Shown in pieces: positions 1 through 8,305 of a DNA stretch of 64,000 nt. Origin of the DNA: Pseudomonas simiae. GTDB taxonomy: Bacteria > Pseudomonadota > Gammaproteobacteria > Pseudomonadales > Pseudomonadaceae. The stretch's first letter is position 1; each line of letters opens with the position of its first letter. A program made the position numbers and the translations under genes. The notes beneath the pieces are model-generated. The model saw only the letters and a program-made list of their open reading frames with translations, searched no databases and was not told the DNA's origin. The DNA is taken from positions 558,001 through 622,000 of the forward strand of contig NZ_FOKB01000001.1 of assembly GCF_900111895.1 (NCBI RefSeq). The letters run 5' to 3'.

Positions 1-742
1 CCACCAGGTTGAGCACCACCAGTACAAAGAACGCGATAGACACGTAACTGACCATGATCAGCTTGGCCAACGGCAGCAACGAACCAAATCCGAAGTTGGC
101 CACGGTCACAGCGATCATGCCGAACACGCCGATGGGTGAGTAGGCCATGATCATCGACGTGACCTTGAACATGGCATCCGACACGCCTCGCAGCAGCGCG
201 ATCACCGGGTCTTTGCGCTCGGCGGGCAGGCGTGCCACGCCAAGGCCGAACATCACCGCAAAAAACAGTACCGACAACAGGCTGCCCTGGGCCATGGCAC
301 TGATCACGTTATCTGGGGTGATCCCGACGATAATCTGCCCCAGGCTGTGACCTGCGCCGCTGCTGGTAGGCAGAGTGATAGACGCTGCATGCAGGCTCGA
401 CAGTTCAGTGCCGGCCCCCGGCTTGAGCAGATTGCCCAGCACCAGCCCGACAATGATCGCCAAGGTGGTGATGCAGAAAAAATACCCCAGGGAGCGCGCG
501 CCGATACGGCCCAGGGATTTACCGTCGCCGTGCCCGGCAATGCCCACCACCATGCAGGCAAACACGATGGGCACCACGATCATCTTCATCAGCTTGATAA
601 AGATATCGCCCGCCGGTTGCAGGAGATTGTCCACCAGCCACGGCCGGGATTCGGGGAGCTGGTGCAACAGGGCACCAATGGCGATGCCGGCAAGCAAGCC
701 GATCATGATTTGCCAGACCAGCGCGATACGGGGCGTGTGCAT
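1..742 (-). CDS. Dicarboxylate/amino acid:cation symporter, partial (GltP/DctA family)
   Basis: The N-terminal 247 residues of a sodium- or proton-coupled carboxylate symporter; the rest lies beyond the window edge. The start is an ATG whose first residues read MHTPRIALVWQIMIGLLAG, followed by hydrophobic helices and the family segment GDIFIKLMKMIVVPIVF. Full members have about 400-440 residues and eight helices plus two re-entrant hairpins. It is co-oriented with the downstream aminotransferase and RraA-type genes, with a 95-base gap after the aminotransferase stop, so it may end their operon and import their substrate. Substrate (glutamate, C4-dicarboxylate or an analogue) cannot be told from this half. 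Confidence 0.9.
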   Translation of the reverse strand, partial: MHTPRIALVWQIMIGLLAGIAIGALLHQLPESRPWLVDNLLQPAGDIFIKLMKMIVVPIVFACMVVGIAGHGDGKSLGRIGARSLGYFFCITTLAIIVGLVLGNLLKPGAGTELSSLHAASITLPTSSGAGHSLGQIIVGITPDNVISAMAQGSLLSVLFFAVMFGLGVARLPAERKDPVIALLRGVSDAMFKVTSMIMAYSPIGVFGMIAVTVANFGFGSLLPLAKLIMVSYVSIAFFVLVVLNLV

Positions 743-837
743 AGGAATGCCTCATTTGAGATCAATGATTTTTAAGTTGTTGTTCTAGGCAGTCAAAACA
801 GCGGCCGTCCGGTGGCCGCCGGGTGCAGCAAAGGGCG

Positions 838-2043
838 TCAGCGCAGGTCGCGGCACGCGTCCTTGAGACGACGGCAACCTTCTTCGATCACTTCTGACGA
901 GCTTGCGAAGGACAGGCGCACATAGGGCGACATGCCATACGCCGCACCGCTCACTGTGGCCAGGCCGTAGTCACGCAACAGGTAGTCCACCAGTTGGGTG
1001 TCACTGTCGAGGCGATCACCTTGCGGGGTGAGCTTGCCCATCAGCCCGCTCACGTTGGCGAACACATAGAACGCGCCGTCTGGTGGGGTACAGCTCAAGC
1101 CGGGGATGTCCGCCAGCAGAGCCAGCATGCGTGCGCGGCGTTGCTGGTATTCCTCGCGCATAGCGGCGATGGGCGCCTGGTCGCCTGTAAATGCGGCCAC
1201 GGCGGCGGCCTGGCTGAGGGAGCTGGGGCAGGTAGTGGTTTGCGACAGCAGCTTGGCGATGGCCGCGATCAGCCAGGCCGGGCCTGCACCGAAACCCAGG
1301 CGCCAACCGGTCATCGCATAGCCTTTGGACGCGCCGTTGACGATCAGCGTGCGCGGCTTGAGGTCGGGCGCCAGGCGCGTCAATGGCACATGCCGGGCCC
1401 TGCCGTAGATGAAGTGTTCGTAGATCTCGTCAGCCATGATCAGCACATGGGGATGACGACGTAACACCTGCGCCAGCGCGAGCAATTCGGTCTCGTTGTA
1501 CACCGCACCACTGGGGTTGTTCGGGCTGTTGAGGATCACCCATTTGGTGCGCGCCGTGATCGCCTGTTCAAGGGCGTCGGGGGACAGCTTGAAACCCAGG
1601 CTTTCATCGCCGGGAATGATCACCGGTGTTGCATCGTTGAGCCGTGCAATGTCCGGGTACGACACCCAATAAGGCGTGTGCACGATGACTTCATCACCCC
1701 GATTCAGCGTGGCGGCCAGCGCATGGTAGATGACGTGTTTGCCGCCGCAACCGGCCACCACTTCATCCAGTCCGTAGGCCAGGTCGTTGTCCTGCTGCAG
1801 CTTGAGGCAGATGGCCTGGCGCAGGGCGAGGGTGCCGGTGGTGGATGTGTAGTGGGTGTCGCCGTTGTGCATCGCCTGGCTGGCCGCCGCAAGGATATGC
1901 GCCGGGGTGTCGAAGTCCGGCTCGCCCACGGTGAAATTGACGATATCGCGGCCTTGGGCGCGCAGTTCGGTCACCAACGCATTGGCGGCAATGCTGGGGG
2001 AGGGCGCGATGCCCAGGACGCGGTCAGACAAAAAGTGCTTCAT
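838..2043 (-). CDS. Class I pyridoxal-phosphate aminotransferase (aspartate aminotransferase-like)
   Basis: A 401-residue fold-type I aminotransferase, the usual length for the aspartate/aromatic subfamily. Visible landmarks are NSPNNPSG near residues 172-179, ADEIYEHF near 204-211 with the PLP-contacting Asp, and the Schiff-base lysine Lys240 in GASKGYAMTGWRLG. The C-terminal YVRLSF carries the carboxylate-binding Arg. The start codon overlaps the stop of the upstream RraA-type gene by 4 bases (ATGA), so the two are translationally coupled. The pairing with an aldolase and a symporter suggests it deaminates an imported amino acid to a 2-oxo acid that the aldolase then splits (inference). Confidence 0.88.
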   Translation of the reverse strand: MKHFLSDRVLGIAPSPSIAANALVTELRAQGRDIVNFTVGEPDFDTPAHILAAASQAMHNGDTHYTSTTGTLALRQAICLKLQQDNDLAYGLDEVVAGCGGKHVIYHALAATLNRGDEVIVHTPYWVSYPDIARLNDATPVIIPGDESLGFKLSPDALEQAITARTKWVILNSPNNPSGAVYNETELLALAQVLRRHPHVLIMADEIYEHFIYGRARHVPLTRLAPDLKPRTLIVNGASKGYAMTGWRLGFGAGPAWLIAAIAKLLSQTTTCPSSLSQAAAVAAFTGDQAPIAAMREEYQQRRARMLALLADIPGLSCTPPDGAFYVFANVSGLMGKLTPQGDRLDSDTQLVDYLLRDYGLATVSGAAYGMSPYVRLSFASSSEVIEEGCRRLKDACRDLR

Positions 2044-2705
2044 GGCGCCAACCCTGCGTGGTCCAGGACCTTGTCGATCCAGCTCTGGCGCACGGCACCG
2101 CTGGCGATCTCGGCTTTGACGGCCTCTTCATGTTCGGCATGTTGCGCGGCACGGCGCAGCACTTCGGCGGCGTCGGCCTGGGAAAACGCGACCAGGCCGT
2201 CTTCATCACCCACCACCAGATCGCCGGGGTTGACCAGCATGCCACCGATGGACACCGGCACGTTCACTTCACCGGGACCAGTCTTGTAGGGGCCGGTGTG
2301 CACCACGGCGCGGGCGTAGCAGGGCGTGTCGTCAAAGCTGGCGACATCGCGGATCGCACCGTCGATCACAAAGCCCACACAACCACGTTGCTGGGCGTAG
2401 AGCTTGACCAGCTCACCGATCACCGCGTTACTGGTATCGCCCTGGCCGTCCACCACCAGTACGTGACCAGGTTGCAGCAGGCTCATGGCTTTGTAGATCA
2501 GCAGGTTGTCGCCAGGTCGGGTCTTCACCGTGATCGCCGTGCCCACCAGTTTGCCGCTGCGGTTGTAGCGCGTTAGGCCGCGCGCGCCGATATGCCGGCC
2601 AAGGTTGTCGCTGATGTGTGGGGTCACCACCTGAGCGAATGCCTCGACCAGTTCGGCCGGGGCCATGGGGGCGTTGGGAAGGATGCGTGAACCGGGCAAG
2701 GACAT
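2040..2705 (-). CDS. RraA-family protein, probable pyruvate-forming 4-hydroxy-2-oxo acid aldolase
   Basis: A 221-residue protein of the RraA / HMG-CHA aldolase family. The core holds GELVKLYAQQRG followed by VIDGAIRD; in family aldolases the Arg-Asp of the latter binds substrate and divalent metal. Aldolase members split 4-hydroxy-4-methyl-2-oxoglutarate or 4-carboxy-4-hydroxy-2-oxoadipate to pyruvate plus a keto acid; the RNase E inhibitor RraA shares the fold. The protein is longer than E. coli RraA (about 160 residues), with an extra C-terminal tail, which favours the metabolic branch. A GGAGA Shine-Dalgarno lies 8 bases before the ATG. It is first in an operon with the aminotransferase and is divergent from a LysR gene. 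Confidence 0.8.
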   Translation of the reverse strand: MSLPGSRILPNAPMAPAELVEAFAQVVTPHISDNLGRHIGARGLTRYNRSGKLVGTAITVKTRPGDNLLIYKAMSLLQPGHVLVVDGQGDTSNAVIGELVKLYAQQRGCVGFVIDGAIRDVASFDDTPCYARAVVHTGPYKTGPGEVNVPVSIGGMLVNPGDLVVGDEDGLVAFSQADAAEVLRRAAQHAEHEEAVKAEIASGAVRQSWIDKVLDHAGLAP

Positions 2706-2790
2706 GGCAAATCTCCAGAGTCGTTTGGATAGCGATGGGCTATGGCCGGATCTTAGGAGTGATGATCGGAGAGTTTTAGCGATATTTTAT

Positions 2791-2804
2791 GATGTGATAG
2801 CATC
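2791..2804. promoter_or_regulatory. Candidate LysR operator between aldolase operon and LysR gene
   Basis: In the 123-base divergent spacer, GATG-TGATAG-CATC forms an inverted repeat inside an AT-rich patch, 25 bases before the LysR start. Its position and dyad form fit a LysR-type binding site serving both directions. This is inference from location and symmetry only. Confidence 0.35.
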
Positions 2805-2828
2805 GATTTTTTTCATGATAGCCTCGCC

Positions 2829-3725
2829 ATGATCACCTTCAAGCAAATCGACGCGCTTTACTGGATCGCTGAACTGGGCAGTTTTGAAGCGGCGGCCAAC
2901 AAGCTGAACATGTCGCAGTCAGCGATCTCCAAGCGCATCCAGGAGCTGGAAGAAACCTTCGATGTGGAGATTTTCGACCGCAGCAAGCGCAACGCACGGT
3001 TGACGGAAAAGGGCGGCGAGTTGCTGGACTACGCCCGCGACCTGCTCAACAGTCGCGACCAGTTACTGGAGCGGGTCAGCGCCCGTGAAGTGCTAGTGCG
3101 CAGGTTTCGCCTGGGCGTCACTGAACTCACTGCACTGACCTGGCTGCCGGCGTTGGTGGAGGCGCTGCGCCAGACCTACCCCAAGGTGCAGATCGAGCCG
3201 TCGGTGGAACTCAGCAGCGAGCTGTTTCGCAAACTGGAAAGCGACCAGTTGGACCTGGTGATCGTGCCCGACGTCTACAGCGATCCGCGCTTCCACAGCA
3301 CCCCCCTGCAATGCGTGAAAAACGCCTGGATGTGCTCCCCTGGCCTGATCCCGGACGTCGACCCCATCAGCCTCGAGACCTTGGCCAGCTACACCGTGCT
3401 TACCCAGGGCGCACAGTCGGGAACCGGGATGATCTACGAGCGCTGGCTGGCGGCAAACAACGTGCAACTGCCCCGTACCCTCACCAGCCACAACCTGCTG
3501 GTGCAAGCCGGGTTGGCGCTGTCGGGGATCGGCGTGAGCTACCTGCCCTTGGCATGCCTGTCCCATCTGATCGAGCAAGGCACCTTGCGCGCGTTGGTCA
3601 CAGAGCCGGTGCTGCCGGATATCCAGTATGTGGCGTTGCACCGGATGGACCGGCAATACGGGTTGAATCAAGAGGTGGCGCAACTGGCACAAGCGTGCTG
3701 CAATTTCTCGCGGCTGTTGTTCTAG
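2829..3725 (+). CDS. LysR-family transcriptional regulator
   Basis: A 298-residue LysR regulator. The N-terminal winged helix-turn-helix reads FEAAANKLNMSQSAISKRI at about residues 19-37, and an effector-binding domain follows from about residue 90. It is divergent from the RraA/aminotransferase operon across a 123-base gap that holds a dyad, so it probably controls that operon and itself. No clear Shine-Dalgarno precedes the ATG. A second LysR gene follows after only 9 bases. Confidence 0.92.
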   Translation: MITFKQIDALYWIAELGSFEAAANKLNMSQSAISKRIQELEETFDVEIFDRSKRNARLTEKGGELLDYARDLLNSRDQLLERVSAREVLVRRFRLGVTELTALTWLPALVEALRQTYPKVQIEPSVELSSELFRKLESDQLDLVIVPDVYSDPRFHSTPLQCVKNAWMCSPGLIPDVDPISLETLASYTVLTQGAQSGTGMIYERWLAANNVQLPRTLTSHNLLVQAGLALSGIGVSYLPLACLSHLIEQGTLRALVTEPVLPDIQYVALHRMDRQYGLNQEVAQLAQACCNFSRLLF

Positions 3726-3734
3726 GGAGCGATC

Positions 3735-4658
3735 ATGAAACGCCATTTCGAAGATTTGCAGCTCGGCAGTATCGAACTCTTTTGCCTCGCTGCCGAAGCC
3801 AGCAGCTTCACCGCTGCCGCGCAGGTTGCCGGTGTGACCCCCGCAGCGGTCAGCCGCAGTGTCTCGCGCCTGGAAGAACGCTTGGGTTCACGGTTGTTTG
3901 TGCGCACCACCCGCAGCATCCGACTGACCGACAGCGGCCGGACCTTCTTCGAGCAATGCCGCCAGGCCCTGACCCAGTTGGTGGAAGCTCAGCAGGAAGT
4001 GATGGGCGCGCAGGCCGTGCCGTCTGGCCTGCTGCGCATCAGCATTCCCACCACCTACGCCCATCACCGCTTGCTGCCGCTATTGCCGAGGTTTCGTGCG
4101 CTGTACCCGCAAGTCACGGTGGATATCCACATCAGCAACCGCAATATCGACTTCGTCGCCGAAGGTTATGACCTGGCCATCCGCGTGCGCGCCCAGCCGG
4201 ATTCGTCGCTGATTGCCCGCCTGCTGGAGGACGGCGAGCTGGTGGTGGTCGCATCTCCGTCCTACCTTAGGCGCGCTGGCATCCCACAGACGCTGGAGGA
4301 TTTATCCGCCCATGAATGCATCCAGTACGAACTGCCGAGCAATGGTCGTCGGATCTCATGGCTGTTCCAGGTAGACGGTAAGGCGCAGGAGTATGCGGGG
4401 GAGGCGGGGTACAGCTGCTCCGACGATGTGCTGGGGGGTGTGACCCTGGCCATGCATGGCGCGGGGCTGTTTCAGACCTACAAGTTCATCGTCGAGCAGG
4501 CGCTGGCCAACGGTAGCCTGGTGGAGGTGTTGCAGCCGTTTGGTGGGCGCTCGCGGCCGTTTACCTTGTTGTATCCCCATGGGCGATATGTGCCGCATCG
4601 GGTGCGGGCGTTTGTGGATTTCCTGATGCAGTGTCGGGACGAATGGGCGGCGCAGTAG
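3735..4658 (+). CDS. LysR-family transcriptional regulator
   Basis: A 307-residue LysR regulator with HTH segment SFTAAAQVAGVTPAAVSRSV near residues 20-39 and RLEERLGSRLFVRTTRS after it. That arrangement, together with the YVPHRVRAFVDFL tail, is typical of the DhcR/AaeR-like group acting on neighbouring efflux or catabolic genes. The start has a GGAG Shine-Dalgarno. It probably shares a transcript with the preceding LysR gene. Its 3' end overlaps the convergent TetR gene by 98 bases. Its target is unknown. Confidence 0.9.
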   Translation: MKRHFEDLQLGSIELFCLAAEASSFTAAAQVAGVTPAAVSRSVSRLEERLGSRLFVRTTRSIRLTDSGRTFFEQCRQALTQLVEAQQEVMGAQAVPSGLLRISIPTTYAHHRLLPLLPRFRALYPQVTVDIHISNRNIDFVAEGYDLAIRVRAQPDSSLIARLLEDGELVVVASPSYLRRAGIPQTLEDLSAHECIQYELPSNGRRISWLFQVDGKAQEYAGEAGYSCSDDVLGGVTLAMHGAGLFQTYKFIVEQALANGSLVEVLQPFGGRSRPFTLLYPHGRYVPHRVRAFVDFLMQCRDEWAAQ

Positions 4659-5265
4659 AGGCGGCGATATCCCAGGTCAGCAGCAGTTGGCTGATGGCCG
4701 CGTCGATAGTGGCATGGGGCACAGTGTCCCGCGCCAGAATCGAAATGCCCTGCAGGAAGCTGTCAAACACCGTTGCCATCACGGCCGGGTTGACGGTCTG
4801 TGGCAACTGCCCCAGGCGCATTGCCCGCTCTACGCACGCCACAATCCCCGCGCGGGTGCGCAGCCGCGACTGCGTCAACCCATCTGCCACCCGCGCGTTA
4901 TCCGGGCTCGGCGCGCTCATCACCCCCAACGCCACCATGCACCCCTTGGGATGCCCGTCTTCACACTGCATGCGCGCCGACTGGCGCAGTGCCGTTTCAA
5001 CCGCCTGACGCGGTGGCAGGCTTTCGTCCCACAAGCATTCGGTGACCCGGGCGTAGGTCGCCAGGTAACGCTGCACGCATTCGTCGAACAGCGCCTCTTT
5101 GGAGCCGAAGGCCGCGTAAAAACTCGGTGCGGAGATGCCGCCACCCAAGCCGGCCTTGAGCTGGGCGAGGGAGGTGGCGTCGTAGCCGTGTTGCCAGAAC
5201 AGGTGCAAGGCCTGGTCCACAGCGCGTTCGCGGTCGAAGGTACGGGGGCGGCCCATCTGTGCCAT
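4561..5265 (-). CDS. TetR/AcrR-family transcriptional regulator
   Basis: A TetR-type repressor of 234 residues from the chosen ATG (MAQMGRPRTFDRERAVDQAL), which has a GGAGA Shine-Dalgarno 9 bases upstream; an in-frame ATG further up would place the start inside the operator region. The HTH is the segment DATSLAQLKAGLGGGISAPS followed by FYAAFGSKEALF. The C-terminal 40 residues are Pro/Ala-rich and lie antisense to the end of the LysR gene. It is divergent from an MFS exporter with two inverted copies of an 18-base site between them, the standard layout of a local efflux repressor. Confidence 0.9.
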   Translation of the reverse strand: MAQMGRPRTFDRERAVDQALHLFWQHGYDATSLAQLKAGLGGGISAPSFYAAFGSKEALFDECVQRYLATYARVTECLWDESLPPRQAVETALRQSARMQCEDGHPKGCMVALGVMSAPSPDNARVADGLTQSRLRTRAGIVACVERAMRLGQLPQTVNPAVMATVFDSFLQGISILARDTVPHATIDAAISQLLLTWDIAASTAPPIRPDTASGNPQTPAPDAAHIAHGDTTR

Positions 5266-5290
5266 GTCAAGTCTCCGGTGGCTAGCGATA

Positions 5291-5308
5291 TAGATACTAG
5301 TCGATACA
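5291..5308. promoter_or_regulatory. Putative TetR operator, copy 1
   Basis: TAGATACTAGTCGATACA lies 26 bases before the TetR start. Its reverse complement recurs at 5347-5364 with 16 of 18 matches. Paired inverted sites between a repressor and the exporter it faces point to autoregulated binding (inference). Confidence 0.6.
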
Positions 5309-5346
5309 TAAGTCGTTGACAACGCGGCGCGCTCAGTTGCAACATT

Positions 5347-5364
5347 TGTATCGATCAGTATCTA
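5347..5364. promoter_or_regulatory. Putative TetR operator, copy 2
   Basis: TGTATCGATCAGTATCTA ends 22 bases before the MFS start codon and is the inverted partner of the site at 5291-5308, with mismatches only at two central bases. A repressor bound here would cover the exporter's promoter. Confidence 0.6.
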
Positions 5365-5386
5365 AGTCTCGCTCAAGGAGTGTTCT

Positions 5387-6604
5387 GTGACACCTTCACT
5401 TACGTTATCGGCGTCATCCGACCGCCTGCCCATCGGCGCATTGCTTGCCCTGGCCATGACCGGCTTCATTTGCATCGTCACCGAAACCCTGCCGGCGGGC
5501 TTGTTGCCGTTGATCAGCGAAGGCCTGGCGATTTCGCCCTCCATGGCCGGGCAAATGGTCACCGCCTATGCCTTGGGCTCGGTGCTGGCGGTGATCCCCA
5601 TGACCATCGCCACCCGTGGCTGGCGGCGGCGCAATGTGTTGTTGCTGACCATCGTCGGTTTTTTGCTGTTCAACTCCATCACCGCATGGTCGTCTCATTA
5701 CGGCGTGACGCTGGTGGCGCGGTTCTTTGCCGGTGTGGCGGCGGGGTTGGCCTGGAGCCTGTTGGCCGGTTACGCCCGGCGCATGGTGGCGCCGCATCAA
5801 CAGGGCAGGGCGCTGGCATTGGCGATGGTTGGTACGCCGATCGCGCTGTCGTTGGGTGTGCCGTTGGGCACGTGGCTGGGTGGGTTGGTCGGCTGGCGCA
5901 CAACCTTTGGCCTGATGTCGGCGGTGAGCCTGGTGCTGATTGTGTGGGTGCTGGTGAAAGTCCCGGACTATGCGCCTCAACCTACGCATCAACGTTTGTC
6001 CCTGGGCAAGGTGTTGACCACACCGGGCGTACGGCCGGTGTTGGCGGTGGTAATCAGCTGGATGCTGGCGCACAACATTCTGTACACCTACATCGCACCG
6101 TTCGTGGCGCCGGCTGGCTTGGCGGATCGGGTTGACCTGGTGTTGTTGGTGTTCGGGGTGGCCGCGCTGGCGGGAATCTGGCTCACGGCCAAATGGGTCG
6201 AGCCGCTGCTGCGTCGGACCGTGCTGGTCAGCCTGGTGGCCTTTGCGGCGATGAGCGCGGTGTTCGGCTTGCTCGGGAATGTACCCGTGGTGATCTACTT
6301 CGGCGTAGCGGTGTGGGGCCTGAGTTTCGGGGGCGCCGCGACATTGCTGCAAACCGCCCTGGCTGATGCGGCGGGAGATGGCGCTGACGTTGCGCTGTCG
6401 CTGAATGTGGTGGCGTGGAACAGCGCGATCGCCGGCAGCGGTGTGGTCGGCGGGGTATTGCTGGACACCTGGGGTGTGGCCTCATTTCCGTGGGCGATGC
6501 TGGTGCTGATCGGCGTATCGCTGGCGATTGCCTGGGGGGCCAGCGCCTATGGTTTCAAGCCGGGCGCGCGGGATGCGGGAAAACCCACAGCGGTCGGGCA
6601 CTAA
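5387..6604 (+). CDS. MFS drug/sugar efflux transporter (DHA1-type)
   Basis: A 405-residue, 12-helix major facilitator, starting at GTG with AAGGAG 6 bases upstream. The N-terminal TETLPAGLLPLISEGL after helix 1 and the TPIALSLGVPLGTWLGGLVGWR motif C region near helix 5 mark the DHA1 antiporter group (AraJ/SotB/YdhP-like exporters). It is divergent from the TetR repressor with two candidate operators between them, so it is likely induced by its own substrate. The substrate is not predictable from sequence alone. Confidence 0.88.
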   Translation: MTPSLTLSASSDRLPIGALLALAMTGFICIVTETLPAGLLPLISEGLAISPSMAGQMVTAYALGSVLAVIPMTIATRGWRRRNVLLLTIVGFLLFNSITAWSSHYGVTLVARFFAGVAAGLAWSLLAGYARRMVAPHQQGRALALAMVGTPIALSLGVPLGTWLGGLVGWRTTFGLMSAVSLVLIVWVLVKVPDYAPQPTHQRLSLGKVLTTPGVRPVLAVVISWMLAHNILYTYIAPFVAPAGLADRVDLVLLVFGVAALAGIWLTAKWVEPLLRRTVLVSLVAFAAMSAVFGLLGNVPVVIYFGVAVWGLSFGGAATLLQTALADAAGDGADVALSLNVVAWNSAIAGSGVVGGVLLDTWGVASFPWAMLVLIGVSLAIAWGASAYGFKPGARDAGKPTAVGH

Positions 6605-6698
6605 TCCGACATTCGCCAGTCAATAACCCTCGCAATATCATCCACTTGGCTCCGCTCGACGGAGCCTGTCGCTTCACTCCCTTTCGAAGATTTAATGC

Positions 6699-7493
6699 AT
6701 GTACCTACGCAAAATTGCCGTTGGGCTGACCGCCCTTGTTTTGCTTTCTTCCGGGGCCAACGCCCGAAGCCTGCCGGACCTCTATTCCAAACAGGAAAAA
6801 CAGCTCACCTTCGACAGCTGCGCCGACCTGTTCCCCGCCACCCCGATCAAGACCGCCACCGTCCCGGCCGCGATGAAACCCCTGGCCCTGTGCTCCGACC
6901 ATTTCGCAGTGCTCTATTCGCAAACCAGCAAGACCCCTCTGGTGGTGGTCGAGCGCCTGAATGCCGCACTTCTGAAAGACGCCAAGGGCGAGGAGCGCAC
7001 CAATCAGTTTTACGCCGACCCACGTATTCCCAAAAGCGGTCGTGCGGAGTTGAGTGACTACCGCGCTCAGCATCCGGCCGTGGACCGTGGCCACCAATCC
7101 CCAGCCGCCGATGCGCCGAATGCCAACGCCATGGCGCAGTCATTTGCGCTGTCGAACATGGTGCCCCAGGACCCCACCAACAACCGCAAAATCTGGAGCA
7201 AGGTCGAGGCCGACGTACGCAAGTTTGCCGTGCGCGCCGGCGGCGATGTGTACGTGTTCACCGGCCCGCTGTTCGACCCTGGCTACGGCACCATCGGCGC
7301 CAACAAGGTCTGGGTGCCGACGCGCCTGTTCAAGCTGGTGTACGACGCCTCAAGCAAACGCGCCTGGGCGTATGTGCTGCCCAATGCGGAAACACGCATT
7401 CAAAAGCCAATGGACTATGAGACGTTTGTGAAGAGCACCGGGCTCAGGTTGTTGGGGGATCTTCCGGTGTCGGGGTCGGTGGGGCGTACCTGA
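6699..7493 (+). CDS. Exported DNA/RNA non-specific endonuclease (NucA-like)
   Basis: A 264-residue beta-beta-alpha-metal nuclease. A signal peptide covers roughly residues 1-22 (cleavage after GANA). The catalytic DRGHQ motif is at residues 129-133, with His132 as general base. The Mg-ligand segment SNMVPQDPTNNRKIW follows at 152-166, with Asn153 in the usual position. Family members degrade single- and double-stranded DNA and RNA in the periplasm or outside the cell, often for nutrient recovery. The ATG has only a weak Shine-Dalgarno (GAAGA). A second, leaderless relative occurs at 56216-57142. Confidence 0.88.
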   Translation: MYLRKIAVGLTALVLLSSGANARSLPDLYSKQEKQLTFDSCADLFPATPIKTATVPAAMKPLALCSDHFAVLYSQTSKTPLVVVERLNAALLKDAKGEERTNQFYADPRIPKSGRAELSDYRAQHPAVDRGHQSPAADAPNANAMAQSFALSNMVPQDPTNNRKIWSKVEADVRKFAVRAGGDVYVFTGPLFDPGYGTIGANKVWVPTRLFKLVYDASSKRAWAYVLPNAETRIQKPMDYETFVKSTGLRLLGDLPVSGSVGRT

Positions 7494-7747
7494 TACATTG
7501 AGAAATATTCCACAAGCCGGCGGTACCTGGGGAGCATTGCCGGTCAACGCCTGCATGAAACAACAAACCTTGACATGACATGGCTTGGTTCCCATCCCAT
7601 TAGTAGTGCGGCATAATGAATGGTGGCATATGGCTATTTTACGCCGTAACAGTTTCTCTGCGTCACACCTCTTTTTGCGAGAATAATCGGTAAATCTCGC
7701 AGATCAGGGTATTTTTAAGTGGTTGGTTAAATCAAAGGGAGTTTGAG

Positions 7748-8230
7748 ATGAGTGATAATTTACCTAAAGAAAAGCATTTTGTTTCCGGTTTTAAATCCGG
7801 GCTTGTCGATATGCTTTCTGTTGCATTAGGCGCGCTGGTTGCTACCGGCGTGATTTTACTTACCTATAAGTATAGTGAGTGGATGAGCTTGGTTTCTTAT
7901 TTGTCTGCGCTGGTTTTACTTTTGGTTGGTATGGCAGTTTCATATGCCGGATGTAGTCGCCGGTTGTCATTTCTAATACATAGCTCGATTATGGCTTTTC
8001 TCTGTGTGATGTTATCGACTGACGTTTTAAAGGTGGCGGCATCTACCACCCTAAATACTGTGTATAGAGACACCCCGTTGCAGTTGGTTCCCGGCTTTAT
8101 CCTAGAGAATTCCAATGGGGTGGTTTCGTGGGGGTATATAGCGCTGGAGTGTGTGGTGGTACTTGCGGTAATGGTGGCGTATCGCTGGTTTGATGCAGTG
8201 CAGCAGGCAAGGAATTGCCTAAAAAAGTAG
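7748..8230 (+). CDS. Unrecognised small membrane protein in AT-rich islet
   Basis: A 160-residue protein I do not recognise. It has about four hydrophobic segments (near residues 22-41, 47-66, 76-95 and 126-144), a short charged N-terminus (SDNLPKEKHF) and a Lys-Lys end. A GGGAG Shine-Dalgarno precedes the ATG. The base composition is clearly lower in GC than the neighbours, and codons such as TTA, ATA and AAT are common, so it was probably acquired recently. It sits 75 bases upstream of a second AT-rich gene in the same direction, and the two are probably one transcript. No function is assigned. Confidence 0.75.
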   Translation: MSDNLPKEKHFVSGFKSGLVDMLSVALGALVATGVILLTYKYSEWMSLVSYLSALVLLLVGMAVSYAGCSRRLSFLIHSSIMAFLCVMLSTDVLKVAASTTLNTVYRDTPLQLVPGFILENSNGVVSWGYIALECVVVLAVMVAYRWFDAVQQARNCLKK

Positions 8231-8305
8231 ACTTTTTAGATTTTAATGAGGGCAGGGCTACGGCTCTGCTATTAACCTCGTGTGAACGTTTAAGGGTTTT
8301 GCTGG

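Noticed and set aside
5414..6352. 312-codon minus-strand frame opposite the MFS gene
   Set aside because: Low-complexity His/Gln/Arg sequence; a shadow of the transporter coding strand.
7570..7617. TTGACA with CATAAT as a sigma-70 promoter before the AT-rich islet
   Set aside because: The spacing is 36 bases, far from 17; no convincing -10 stands at the right distance.
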